Assembly (NCBI GenBank): GCA_036346375.1
Contig: CM070502.1
Span: 17,398,924-17,462,923, forward strand
Length of the DNA stretch: 64,000 bases
Direction: 5' to 3'
Origin: Guadua angustifolia
Lineage: Eukaryota; Streptophyta; Magnoliopsida; Poales; Poaceae
Shown here piece after piece: positions 1 through 10,783 of the stretch. Below the pieces are notes generated by a model that had not been told where the DNA came from, searched no databases, and was given only the letters and a program-made list of their open reading frames with translations. The position numbers were made by a program, and so were the translations under genes. The stretch's first letter is position 1. Every line of letters starts with the position of its first letter.

Positions 1-1020
1 TCACCACACTACACTTGCAATTAAATACTCACATATACATTCTCTAGAGATAACTTACCCATTTTAAACCAAACTCATGTCAACCCCATTTACTCAAACA
101 ATATTCTCACCATAAACAACCTTACTAAGGCCCATCTCCAATTAATGTTCATCTACTTAGCAGAGCAACAGTTAAATTAAGGAGCATCACATATGAACAC
201 ACAACCACGCTGTAAAACAATATCGTTGTAATAAATGAAATAACAGAACAACATAATACACTGAATACACCTCAGCTTATCAAATAAAGCCCCATCATTT
301 GCTTAACTAACATAGAGTACCACTAGTGGTCAGTCTCACTGATTGATACCTGAATTACAAAACAAACCAATAAGGGAATGAAACAACAGGGATAACATAT
401 ATGCCTAGCTATGTGATCACTGATCACATGTTATTCCTTAATGGTACTTTATAAATTTATCCATGTTCCTTGCATGGTCTAACATATATGCTTTTGGCAT
501 TGTCAGATATTGCATCTCAACAAGGTCATTATGTTTTCTCTAAGCTGACACTAACTGATATTGCTATTGAGGTATTATGCCCATCATATGAACACAGAGC
601 TAAAGATCTATCAATGAGCATTGACAAGCATTTTAACAGAGTTTAGAAAATAACCACGATGCATGGCTCAAAAGACCAAAGCAATATACCAGCAATGATG
701 CAGATTTGTTTAACTATTAACCCAAATCTAAGCCGTGTATATGATCCATTATATTGTGCCTCGCTATTAGACCCTTGTAACAAAAGCTCTCTGCTGTCCA
801 TAAAAGAGTTTTGTTTTCTCAATGGTTGTTTTCTTAAGTGCAATCAGCAGGAACCACAGATGTTTCCTTTATCTAATATTGGAATGAAAATCCATGATTC
901 ATAACTCTGTAAAACCTAAGGCTTATACACAAATATACCTTCAGTATTGTGATGATATTGTAGAATAGAAGATTTCCCTTTCTCTGAAAATTTGTTTTGA
1001 TCAAATCGATTCATTCAGTT
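1..1020. other. AT-rich intergenic sequence, no gene seen
   Basis: I see no convincing coding region, RNA gene or transposon end here. Short open frames in 643-904 overlap on both strands and have no recognisable motif. The stretch could be intergenic DNA or intron of a gene starting outside the window. Confidence 0.4.
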
Positions 1021-1027
1021 AGTGAAG

Positions 1028-1150
1028 CCTACATACCTCAACCCCTCATTCAACTAGTAAATACAAGATTCATACCTCATTCAACTACATACCTCAACAT
1101 ACATACCTCAACCTACATACCTCAACCTCAAAATACATACCTCATTCAGC
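1028..1150. repeat. Short tandem repeat (CATACCTCAA-type)
   Basis: A run of degenerate units of about 10-14 bp built on ACATACCTCAA and ATACCTCATTCA repeats at least seven times. It lies directly before a sharp change to GC-rich sequence at about 1190. Confidence 0.7.
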
Positions 1151-1189
1151 TGGTAAGGACAAGAACCAATAGGTTTGCTCAAATCTGGA

Positions 1190-1798
1190 AAGCACAAGAA
1201 CCTCACCACAAGAAGGCAAGAGGGGAGGGCAGTTGGAGGTGGCGCCGTGTCTGGAGGAATCGGAGGCGGCACCGCCGGGCCGGAGGAGGCCGCCGATCGG
1301 AGGGGCCGGCCGCTAGAGGAAGGTAGGCGCCGCCTCTGGCTGGCTTCGCCATCGCTGTATCGAGGAGGGGCGCCGCCGACTGGAGGAGCCAGGGACAGCG
1401 AGCTCGGGGGACCAGGAGGCGCCGTCCAGGAGGGGGTGCTCAAGGCCGATCGGGGATCGACCGGCACAGCAGCGCGAGGGCGTGGACTCAATGAACGGCA
1501 GAGTCGGGCAGCCTTGGCAGGAGGAACTCGCTGGGCAAGACACGCGAGACCTCATTGCGCTGCAGGACTTTCGGTAGGAGCGGCACGACCTGGAGCAAGC
1601 GCCGGCAAGACTTGGGCGGCGTCGGCAGGAGCTAGGGATGGCTGCCGGCGGTGACTGGGACGGTGGCCGACCGGGAAATGGGCAGGCGATCGGCAGGAGA
1701 GAAAGGGGAAGGCATCGGCTGGTTTGGGGGAGCAGAAAAAAAATCAGCAAGTGTTGGAGCAATGGCAGCCACACCTTTTGGAAATGGAGAGAGAAGGT
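1190..1798. other. GC-rich block, unassigned
   Basis: Base composition jumps to strongly GC-rich, with long open frames on both strands (for example 1175-1654 plus and 1313-1774 minus). These are probably composition effects: the translations are Ala/Gly/Arg/Pro-rich with no motif. It resembles a grass 5' exon or CpG-rich promoter fragment, possibly carried by a transposon. The block stops where the gypsy remnant begins at about 1799, so the junction looks like an insertion or rearrangement point. I cannot assign a function. Confidence 0.3.
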
Positions 1799-4700
1799 TA
1801 GGTGAAAAAAAAGATCTGCTGTATTACAATAGGTCTGTGTAAAACTTTGCTAACGTAATAAACTAGTTTCTGAACTTGATCTTGTTCAATAATTAGTATA
1901 ACACTGACTACATCATTTGACGCTGCTAAATATACTAACAAAGGTTCCCCAAGGTTGGGTGAGACCAGAGTGCATAGGCTTTGCAAATAAATTTTTATAT
2001 CATTAAAGGTTTTGCTCGCTTCATCTGGCCAATGGAATTTGTCATGTTTTCTAATTACCTTATAGAAAGGCAAATCACGTTCTCCTAATCTTGAGATAAA
2101 AAGACTGAGAGCAACCCTTCGACCAGTTAAACCTTAAACTTTCTTTACCGTAGAAGGTGGTTTCAAGGATTCAATGGCCCGAATCTTCAATATCTCATAA
2201 ACAGACGAGAAAACTAAGCAACTTTCTAGAAGAAACACCAAAGACACTTTTCCAGATTAAGCTTAATTTCATGTTTATTTAAATTATTGAAAGTTTTAGC
2301 TAAATCTGACAAATGATTAGAGCTATTCTTGTTCTTTACAATGAGATCATCAATATAAGCTTCAATGTTATGCCTTATTTGACTATAGAAAGTCTTCTGC
2401 ATAAAGCGTTGGTATGTGGCACCAGTATTTTTCAATCCAAATAGCATCTTCTTGTAATAGTAGACACCAAACAGGGTTATGACGGAAGCCTTCTCTTCAT
2501 CTTCACTTGTCATGCCAATTTGATGATAACCTGAGTATATATCCAGAAAACTCATCAATTCACAACCTGCTATTGAGTCCACCAGTTGGTCAATTTGGGG
2601 CAAAGAAAAATCATCTTTTGGACAAGTTTTGTTTAAACCGGTAAAATCAACGTACATGTGCTACTTACCGTTTGCTTTCTTGATCATAATTGGATTCGCA
2701 AGCCAATCAGGATGATCAACTTCATGAATGAAACTAGTTTCTAAGAGTTTATTCAATTCTTATCAGATGGCTTCTTGGTGATCAGGAGCGAATCACCGCA
2801 GCTTGTGCTTCGTATGTCAGATCGTATGGCTAACCTGTGCTTTATTATTTTCCTTGGGACCCCAGGCATGTCGAATGGTTTTCACGCAAACACATCTGCG
2901 TTAGCCTGGAGGAAAGCAATGAACGCGTCTTCCTATTTGCCATCCATTGATGATCCTATCCAAACAGTCTTCGACTGGTTGGCAGGATCGATGGGAGCTT
3001 CTCTTATTGTTCATTGGGGTAAGGAGTTGTCTCCAGGTTCTCCGTCTTGTTAGATTTATAAGACTTTTTTGCATCATTAGTATTACTTAATGATAATTGA
3101 TCAACAATATCAAGTGACTTACGATCACAGTTAAGCGTAGTAACTTGGTTACCTTGTACATTAATCACACCTTTAGGCGTGATAAGAAGTTGCCATAAAT
3201 TTTGTTAGTGAAGGCCTACACAAAATGGCATTATATACTGATTCAAAATCAATATTTCAAATGAAATTAATTCTGTTATGAAATCGTCAGCATTTCCAAA
3301 AGTGACAGGTAACACTATATGTCCCACTAGAGTTATTAACGGACCAGGCACAATCCAAAAAAAGGGTTTGTGTTAGGTCTTATCTTAGAATGAGGAATTT
3401 GCATTTCATCCAATGTATGAATAAAAGTAAATCCAAAGAACTTTCTCCATCAATTAAAACTCTTTCAACTTTACAATGGTAGGAGAAATTACTAATGAAA
3501 GTTTTTTAGGGATTGACATATTTTTTGGACAATCCTACTTATTGAAGGTGAGGTCGACGTCTGACCACTTGGTATATTCAGGCTTTCTTATGTGGTTGTC
3601 GATGCTGTTGACCTACCTCATGCAGTATTAAATTGCCTTTTTGAAGCATATGCAGATCCTCCGAATATGACGTTGACATGGTTATCGACCTTCTGATAGC
3701 CCATGTCTTCATCACTATCTACATCCTTATTGCCTTGTCCTTTTGATAAGGTAGGCATATGACTCTTATCAGAGTAGAAATCTTCCATACGTTTTTGCTA
3801 GGGGCAGCAATTTCGCTGGTCATGTCCTAATGCCTTGTGCAATGAGCTCCAGCGACCATTGCCACTGGTCATACCAGGTATTTTAGAACTAGCTTGGTTG
3901 TCATGATGACCAGCTGTTTTCTTCAAAGGCGCCTTCCCCTTAGAGTATGCAGGTCATTCCGAGATGCTTGCCACTTCTCACTCAGTATTCTTTTTCTTAT
4001 TCATCCCCTTACAATCTTCGGATTTAGATATCTTTTTAAACTTTTGGTCTTCTAACACTGGGAGGCCAGGTTATGGTAAGGCATGGACCTTGTCAATCAT
4101 ATGATTCCATTCAATGGCCTCATGAGCATCCGAATATTGACCAGCCATATCGAATAATTTTGGTATTGTAGATGGCGGATGAATATTAAGATCCTCTATA
4201 ATTGTTTATAATGGACAGCCTGTTTAAATGCATGAATTATAGAATTGTCAAATATATTGGAATTGGTATTGCGAACTTCTACAAACCTTTTAATGAACTA
4301 ACGTAAATTTTCACCAGAAGTTTAGCGACGATGATGTAAATCATCTTCTTTATCAGGTTTGGCATAGAACTTTTAAAATTATTTAAAATTGCATAGCACA
4401 AATTTTCCTAAATGAAAATAGAACCTTTTAGCTGATTAAACAGCCAAGTTTGTCCTGATCCTTTTAAGATAGTAGGAAGGTAGTTGGTCATTACTTTTTC
4501 ATCATCTCCAGTAGCCTAAATAGTAGTGGTATAAACTTGTAAGAATTATGATGAATTTTGAGTTCTATCAAAACTTTTCAAAGACCGTGACTTGAACTTT
4601 TCAAGCTACATTACATTTCTAAGCTCAAGGGAGAAAACTTTACATCATATATACAGACCAGAATGTGATCTATGTTAGGAATTTGGTCCATATATTCAGG

Positions 4701-6302
4701 AGAACGGAGTTGTTGCCGACCATGATTAGGAACTTCACTTGGGTAAGGCATTCAAAAATACTTTCCCGTCATCGCTCTCCTCTTCGTTGGTGGCAAATGC
4801 CTTGTTGGCGCTGACCAGATGAAGACCCCTTCATGGGGGAATCGGTCTGAGACCTTATGGATATAGACCTAACTTATACTTCATTTAAAGCTTCTTGTAA
4901 GTCAGCAGTAAGGGATCTTATTATTGTTGCATTAAGCATAGATTCCCATTTCATTAGATGATTAGGAATTGTATTTGATAAAATGTGAATCCTCTCAACG
5001 GGATTAGCCTCCTGCGAACTGCTTGGAGCAAAGTTTAAGTCTCTCATACATCCTCTCAAGTGGGATGTCTTGATGAGGTTGTCCTCCAGAGATTTGAAAT
5101 CTCCATGAGATGCTTGGTTGACCATTGTAATACAAGCGTTTGGCCTTATCATTGGGCTTTTGTTTTTCCACCATATGTCGCTTATATTCACTTTGAGCAG
5201 TTTTCTAGCTTCTTCCTGATCTTCACGTTCCACTCGCTGCTTGTTTGTCTCACTGGTAACCACACAAGTGTGGAAATCCGAGTAGAAGGTGTTAGTCCTC
5301 CATCTTGATCTAATGATAGGGTATAATCCAGACCTTAGAGACAATCTTCTGAGACTGAACTTTTTAGGAGATTATTATCATCTTATGATGCATTTTCATT
5401 GTCAATTTCTATGGAGCAAACCTTATAGGTATCTTCCTTTGAATTTACTACAAGAGTGATGAAAGTTTTACCTTTTGGCGCTTTAGATGATTTTTCATCT
5501 ACTTCAACCTATGTCTCAATTTTTGCTAATTCTATCTCAACATATTCAGAATAGAAATCAGCTTACATTCTTCTTCTGTTGGTTCATCATCTGCGGTGAG
5601 ATGAGCATAATCGGCGAGGTCAAACCAGTTTTCTTCATCACTTGTAGAGGATTTCTTTGATTTAATCACCGGAGGCCCTCCTTCTAGTGCTAGTCCTCAA
5701 TGTTCAAGACCTGAGGTCCCTTAACCGATTTTACAAAAATATATTTGTAGGCTCCTGGTGAACAAAATAGAGGGAATGGAGATTGCTTCTTTATTAGCCA
5801 AGCGACTCTTACAGAATATACAAATTACAGAATAGATGCTTGATGTCTAGATTAGAATAAAGAATGACTGTGTGTTTCTCGCTGTCTTCAATGGCGTGGA
5901 TCGGCCCCCTATTTATCTTGGTTGAAGGGGCGGCAATTGTTCTCCAAAAGGGCGTCATGTAGTCGAGAGGTGACTTCTAGCCAAACGGTGTCTTCTCGCC
6001 AAAGGTTGCCTTTTCCAGAGATAATTTTTGGGGAGATTTGTATACCTATCAGACAACTGTCTGCACGGAGACGTGTGGGGATAACCACTTGTCCCCGACC
6101 CGCTCATTGCTTGGGATGGCTATTTCACTAGTCGGCGCTGACTAGTATGAAGCAAAGTCTTGGCCATCTTAACTGAACTAGTTGGAGACCTAATCGTTCG
6201 AATAAGGATGGGTTTTTTTCCCTATATTATGGGCTTTATGTATTGCCGGCCTATTAACAAAGTATAATCACGAATAATTTGAGGGCCCAAACAAATGACA
6301 GG
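1799..6302 (-). mobile_element. Decayed Ty3/gypsy retrotransposon, 3'-truncated
   Basis: Read on the minus strand the order is LTR-like DNA (about 5690-6302), gag-like frames, reverse transcriptase, then the start of RNase H, with no integrase or second LTR before about 1799. The reverse transcriptase segment (2226-2657) shows VDFTGLNK, SFLDIYSGYHQI, LFGLKNTGATYQR and AYIDD, the catalytic box. The RNase H side (1799-2073) shows VYLAASND and LVYYVSKVL. A gag-like frame lies at 4874-5344. The LTR-like part would start TGTCATTTG on the minus strand near 6302 and has a TATA-like ATAAATAGGG near 5907-5916 (minus). Frames are broken many times, so the copy is dead. The FGLKNTGATYQR wording suggests the Tat-like branch, which is inference. 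Confidence 0.8.
2226..2657 (-). pseudogene. gypsy reverse transcriptase fragment
   Basis: This is an uninterrupted 143-codon piece of the retrotransposon pol gene. The order VDFTGLNKTCPKDDFSLPQI, FLDIYSGYHQI, LFGLKNTGATYQR, AYIDDLIVKN is diagnostic of Ty3/gypsy reverse transcriptases. The active-site Asp pair is retained in YIDD. Flanking pol sequence is frameshifted on both sides, so no full polyprotein can be made. Confidence 0.85.
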
Positions 6303-7217
6303 CTTTTAATCATCGTCAATTCTTATAGACTTTCTTTTCACTTTTAGGTTGAAATTCATGCATAAATTTAATTGCTAATTTTTATTTCTAATTTAAGTTA
6401 TTTTTTGTTATTGACATGTACCCTTTTCTTTAATCTAAAATTTTATTTTATTTTGATTTTCAGTTTTAGGATAAAATTTGTGTACAATTCAAATACTAAT
6501 TTTTCTATTTTGATTTTCAGTTTTAAGTTAGAATTTGTGTACAATTCAAATACTAATTTTTGTCTAATATTTATTCCCAATCTCAGCTATGTAGGGGCTT
6601 TAATTTTGAGTTCATAGAAAATCACATTGCTAATTTCTTTTTGTTTTTCATTCTGAATTTTAGTTATTCTTTGTTGCTATTTTTATTTAATTTTGAATTT
6701 CTATTTTAGGTTAGAATGTGTATACAAATCCAACAGATAGTTTTTATCCAATTTTTATTTTGAATTTCAGCTACATAGTGGTTTTAATTTGGAATTCATA
6801 TTAAAATCACATTGATAATTTATTTTATTTTTCATTCTATTTTTTTTTGTTGGGATGGACACTTTCTTTTAATCTAAGCTATTAATTAAAACCAAGTTCC
6901 GCTACATCAATGATTAGATATTTTTCTTGAAATAATAATATCCAATGACTACTATAGTTCAACTTGGTTAGGATCTACTAGATTAAGAACTGGATGTTTT
7001 TTTTGGGGGGGTGAGAATTTCTAGCATATTTCTTTTTTTCTTAGCAGCCCTAAAAGAAATGTCATGAGCTTTTAATATATAATAGATGGCAAAATTAAAT
7101 TAATCTCAGTACGAACACTAGAAAATAAATCGAAAGCTTTTATCAACAAACATGATCTATTCTTTTTTTTAAAAAAAATGGCAGTAGAATATTTGATTGA
7201 GAATATATATGCTCAAA
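6303..7217. repeat. AT-rich tract with imperfect tandem repeats
   Basis: Between about 6360 and 6840 a phrase containing TTTTGATTTTCAGTTTTA and TTTGTGTACAATTCAAATAC recurs at least three times at irregular spacing (near 6450, 6508 and 6690). A second phrase (CAGCTATGTAG then AAAATCACATTG) recurs near 6583 and 6768. No coding potential is visible. 6900-7217 is plain AT-rich DNA. Confidence 0.55.
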
Positions 7218-7950
7218 TCTATCTATCTATATCTACACTATTTGAAGGCTCATCTAGAAGCCCTTGTTAATCCTAAGAGAGTGAAAAGGTTAGAAATTAC
7301 ACACATTAATCGCAAATAAAGAAAAAAATTAGAAATTCCCACATTAATCAAAAAAGAAAAAATCTTGACTAATTGTACCCAAACATAAAACTAGACTGTC
7401 AAAATTTTCGTATTGGTATAATCAAAGGCTAATATTAGATATGTATAGAGTATGTATATAAACTACAAAGGCAACTCGTGTACGTAGTTGGTATTAGACA
7501 TGAACACGTCCATACATATGGTTCGAACAATGCCTTCTTTTTTAGAACCTTTGGACTTTGCCTTAGAGCTGAACTGATATGCAAGGAAATTAAGGAGCAA
7601 TCAACCTTTGGACGTTGCCCTGAAGTTATTGTACCGGCATGCCAGGAAATTAAGAACCAATCAACCTTTGTCGAAAAGAAGAAAAGAAGCAGTGATCAAT
7701 CAGCAAGCAAGGAATTACTAAGATGCAGGACTTTGCTGTACAAGGATCAAAAGATTCCGAAAAAAGTTAGAAGCTGGAGGTGTTAGCAATACAAGTGTAT
7801 ATATACTAATCATCATTCAGAACAATAAATAAAGAAATAAATAATTAGGTTCAAGTAGAAAGGAAAAAAACCACTACGTTCGTTATTTATTGATAGAAGT
7901 TACCACGTTAATAGAATAAAAAGAGAAAGAACTACGTACATAGTAGATTA

Positions 7951-8166
7951 TTATTTTTTTGTGAATTGGCAAGGAGCTTTGGTATTCATTATAAAAGAAA
8001 GAATAACATATGAACTACATATGCGCACACACACCCCACACTCACGCACTCACACGGACCCGCGCATGCACTCGTCTCCCTGCTCACGCCTGCGTCGAGC
8101 TGCGCTCGAACACTGGCGGGCTAGGTGAGCTTCGCTCACCTCAACCAATCGAGCTACGGCTCGACC
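7951..8166 (-). mobile_element. tRNA-derived SINE
   Basis: Read on the minus strand the element starts near 8166 with GGTCGAGCCG. It has an A-box-like TAGCTCGATTGG and a B-box-like GTGTTCGAGC about 40 bp further on, the internal Pol III promoter layout of plant SINEs. It ends in an A-rich tail with AATAATAATC near 7951. Both sides carry related sequence beginning ACGTACATA (left near 7934, right near 8167), consistent with a worn target-site duplication. Confidence 0.6.
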
Positions 8167-8831
8167 ACGTACATATATAATAGATTATGGTGCGTCCAAA
8201 TTATAATAGATAAGATTAATCAAGTCTAAATAGATACTATTTAAATTTTATATCGATTAGAAGTTTAGAACTCTACGACATAATGGATCAGACACGTCAT
8301 CGAGTTGAGAAAATCCCCTCAAAAAATAATATTTATAAGAAAAAAAGGATTAGAAAGTTGGTTTGCATATTAATCAAAAGAAATAATACTAGCAATTTCT
8401 GTATTAAGCAGATAACAGGACAAGAAATAAAGAGTTCTGATTTCTATTGAACCTCTCAGTAATTAAACTAATCTTCTGAATGATCCATGGAGACGTATAA
8501 CGGTATAATAGTCAATTAACTTAGAGTATGACGTGGAGATGTGACATGCAAATTAAGTAGCCACATTGAAACATAAAACAAACAAGACTTGCATCGTCAC
8601 ATGAAAAAATTGAAGAATCAACATGACGGCATGCATCTTAAAACTACAAGATATAGATGAAAGGGAAGTTTCCCATATAATTCACCTATGTTATGTGCTT
8701 TAAATAAACGTTGGTGCTTAATCTTGAAGGGCACATATTAAGTGAAAAAAGCTTTATAATGGTACAAAAAATAGGTACACAAAACCACATATTAATTATA
8801 ATATTTTTATTGATCCATCACTAATCCACCC

Positions 8832-9122
8832 TTGTTTAAAATAATATATATTTAATGAAAAATTACAGAAATAATATGTCAAAAATAAAAATGACAGTTC
8901 TACACACTTGTCGCAATTTGAAATTGCGACAGAGAGCCTGTCGCTAATCGTTGGGGCGAGATACAATGCATTTCCAAATTGCGAGCAAGCTTTGTCAGAA
9001 TTTCAAATGCATAGAGAGCCTGTCGCAATTTGGAATTGCGATATAGGTGTGCAGATCTGTTATTTTTATTTTCGGCATATTATTTCTGTAATTTTTTATT
9101 AAATATATATTATTTTAAACAA
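8832..9122. repeat. Foldback inverted repeat with palindromic core
   Basis: The two ends (about 8832-8895 and 9058-9122) are near-perfect reverse complements, starting TTGTTTAAAATAATATAT on the left. The core holds several copies of the words TCGCAATTT and AAATTGCGA. One of them, near 8910-8933, is an uninterrupted palindrome with 11-bp arms around a single base. The phrase GAGAGCCTGTCGC also occurs twice in direct orientation. No clear target duplication is visible. It could be a MITE or a hairpin source of small RNA. Confidence 0.65.
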
Positions 9123-9487
9123 AAATTCATCCAGTTACAATGGCTTGCTTAGATTTTTATAGACAAAAAGCTTGGATTAAGATCTAACATTAATTAAGAG
9201 TTTTATCCGTCTACATGACGTGCTTAAGTCATATGTACAAGTTTCAAGTAAGAATTGAAATTTGGGATTTAAAATTAATATTTTCAACATGAGAAAATAG
9301 AAAAAAAATGATTTTTCAAAATTTTAAATCTTTAAAACTTATGAGTAAATTTTCAATACTAAGACGTTCTCATCCACATAAATAAAATTATAGATCCAAA
9401 AATCATTGTTCAAATCATATAGACCTTGCTGTGCGCGGGTTGATGACTAGTTATTCAAGTTACGAAAAAGTCAAGCACGCTACACAG

Positions 9488-9934
9488 TTATCTATCAAGA
9501 GAAGTCAATGTTGACCCACAAGCTAATTCTGAGGAAATATTCAGTACGAGTAGTTCGTAAGGATTAAAATAGCCTACATGCATTTCTTGTTCCTCGGACA
9601 AATTGGCAAGCAAGTTGGACAACTGCAGGTCTATCATTGATCGTACATAATTAAAACTAAAAGCGACGCGGTTTGACATGACATAGAGTAGGATCAAATA
9701 CATCAAGTAGACTTTCTTTAACAGAACCGGATCTTTCGTGATTGATCGTATAACGATAACTATAGCATTTTTGGCGTTAGCATCAGTAGTCTGGTTGATA
9801 GTAGTTCCATGACTACAGTACAGTATTCTGCTGATAAATGTACCATGTTCTATAATTAAATTTGCCTTATTTGCACTACTAATATAAGCAAAAGAATTTA
9901 TATCGGCTATACGAAGAATACTTTCACAAATCAT
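9488..9934 (-). pseudogene. Unrecognised 148-codon open frame
   Basis: The translation is unusually non-repetitive and helix-friendly for an intergenic frame. Phrases such as RIADINSFAYISSANKANLI and LMYLILLYVMSNRV look like the alternating helices of a solenoid protein, but I cannot name a family. There is no obvious promoter. A neighbouring frame upstream on the minus strand does not extend it convincingly. It may be a 3' fragment of an old gene; chance is not excluded. Confidence 0.3.
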
Positions 9935-10078
9935 AATAACATATGGCGATAGGATTAGCAGTACTCATCGATCTAGGCATCTTGACCCGTTCAACCGGCA
10001 CTGACGACCTAAGAGTCTTGGACTAGTGCTTATCTACCAGAAATACTAGGATAAAAGATGCACCGTTGCGCAAGCTAG

Positions 10079-10345
10079 ATTAGGGCTATAAACGAGTTGA
10101 GTTCGAGCGAGTCTGACCCTCCAGGCTTGAGAAAGCTCGGTAATAGATTCGAGAAAGCTCGACTTGAGAAAGCTTGATCCAGACTCAAATAGGCTCGTGA
10201 ACTATTCGAGTTCGATTCGATTAAATTCGCGAGCTCGAGTTCGAGATCAACTCGTTTGGAGTTCAAACCAAACTCGAATTGAATTACGGTCGTACTAGCG
10301 ACATCCCAAATCAAATCGGTACTAGTACCAGTAGATAATTCCACA
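10079..10345. repeat. CTCGAG/GTTCGAG-rich repeat, possible hAT MITE remnant
   Basis: A short stretch rich in GAGCTCG, GAGTTCGA and GAAAGCTCG words begins near 10079 with TAGGGCTATAAACGAG. That start resembles the ends of hAT-type repeats found widely in plants. No matching right terminus or 8-bp duplication was found, so this is a tentative call. It lies about 440 bp upstream of the lectin kinase start codon. Confidence 0.35.
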
Positions 10346-10783
10346 ACGTCGTGATCTTCCGAGTTGGTAGTGCGCCACAGTCAATAGCATTGGATGGATC
10401 AGATCGGTCAAGATCGGTGATAGAACTTGCGCTAATCGCTTACGTACGGCGAAGACAAGATATCGAAATCATAAGCGTGTGCTAAACAGTTAATGACAAG
10501 TGTTCACGAGAGAAGATCCAAAGCTGATGGTAGAAGAAAGGAATGCATGCCAAGTACATCGCACTCCTCGGGCCGAGACAAAAAAATTTCTTCCACGACA
10601 GCGCCTGGCTGGGTGCCTGTCGACATGGTCAACTCCGCCCATTTTCTCAACGTTTTCCTGGCGAGCGCCGTGCAGGCTGTGTCTGCAGGCTAGATAGCAT
10701 TCTTCTTACGATGTAGAACCATAGCAAGCAAGCAGTCAGATTTGGAGCAAAAGCCGTGCGGAATCGCAACTCGCAAGCCAATC

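Larger units (their letters stand above)
7218..9450 (+). mobile_element. Probable non-autonomous Helitron
   Basis: The left end reads A then TCTATCTATCTATATC at 7218 and the right end reads GATGACTAG then T at 9447-9451. This matches Helitron rules: 5' TC, 3' CTAG, insertion between A and T, no target duplication. The sequence before CTAG (TGCTGTGCGCGGG) resembles the GC-rich subterminal part of grass Helitrons, but I do not see a clean hairpin. No RepHel helicase is encoded. A SINE (about 7951-8166) and a foldback repeat (8832-9122) lie inside. The 5' TC end is easy to find by chance, so the left boundary is the weaker one. Confidence 0.4.

Noticed and set aside
1108..1774. Long minus-strand frames in the GC-rich block
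   Set aside because: No motif is visible, and overlapping open frames occur on both strands.
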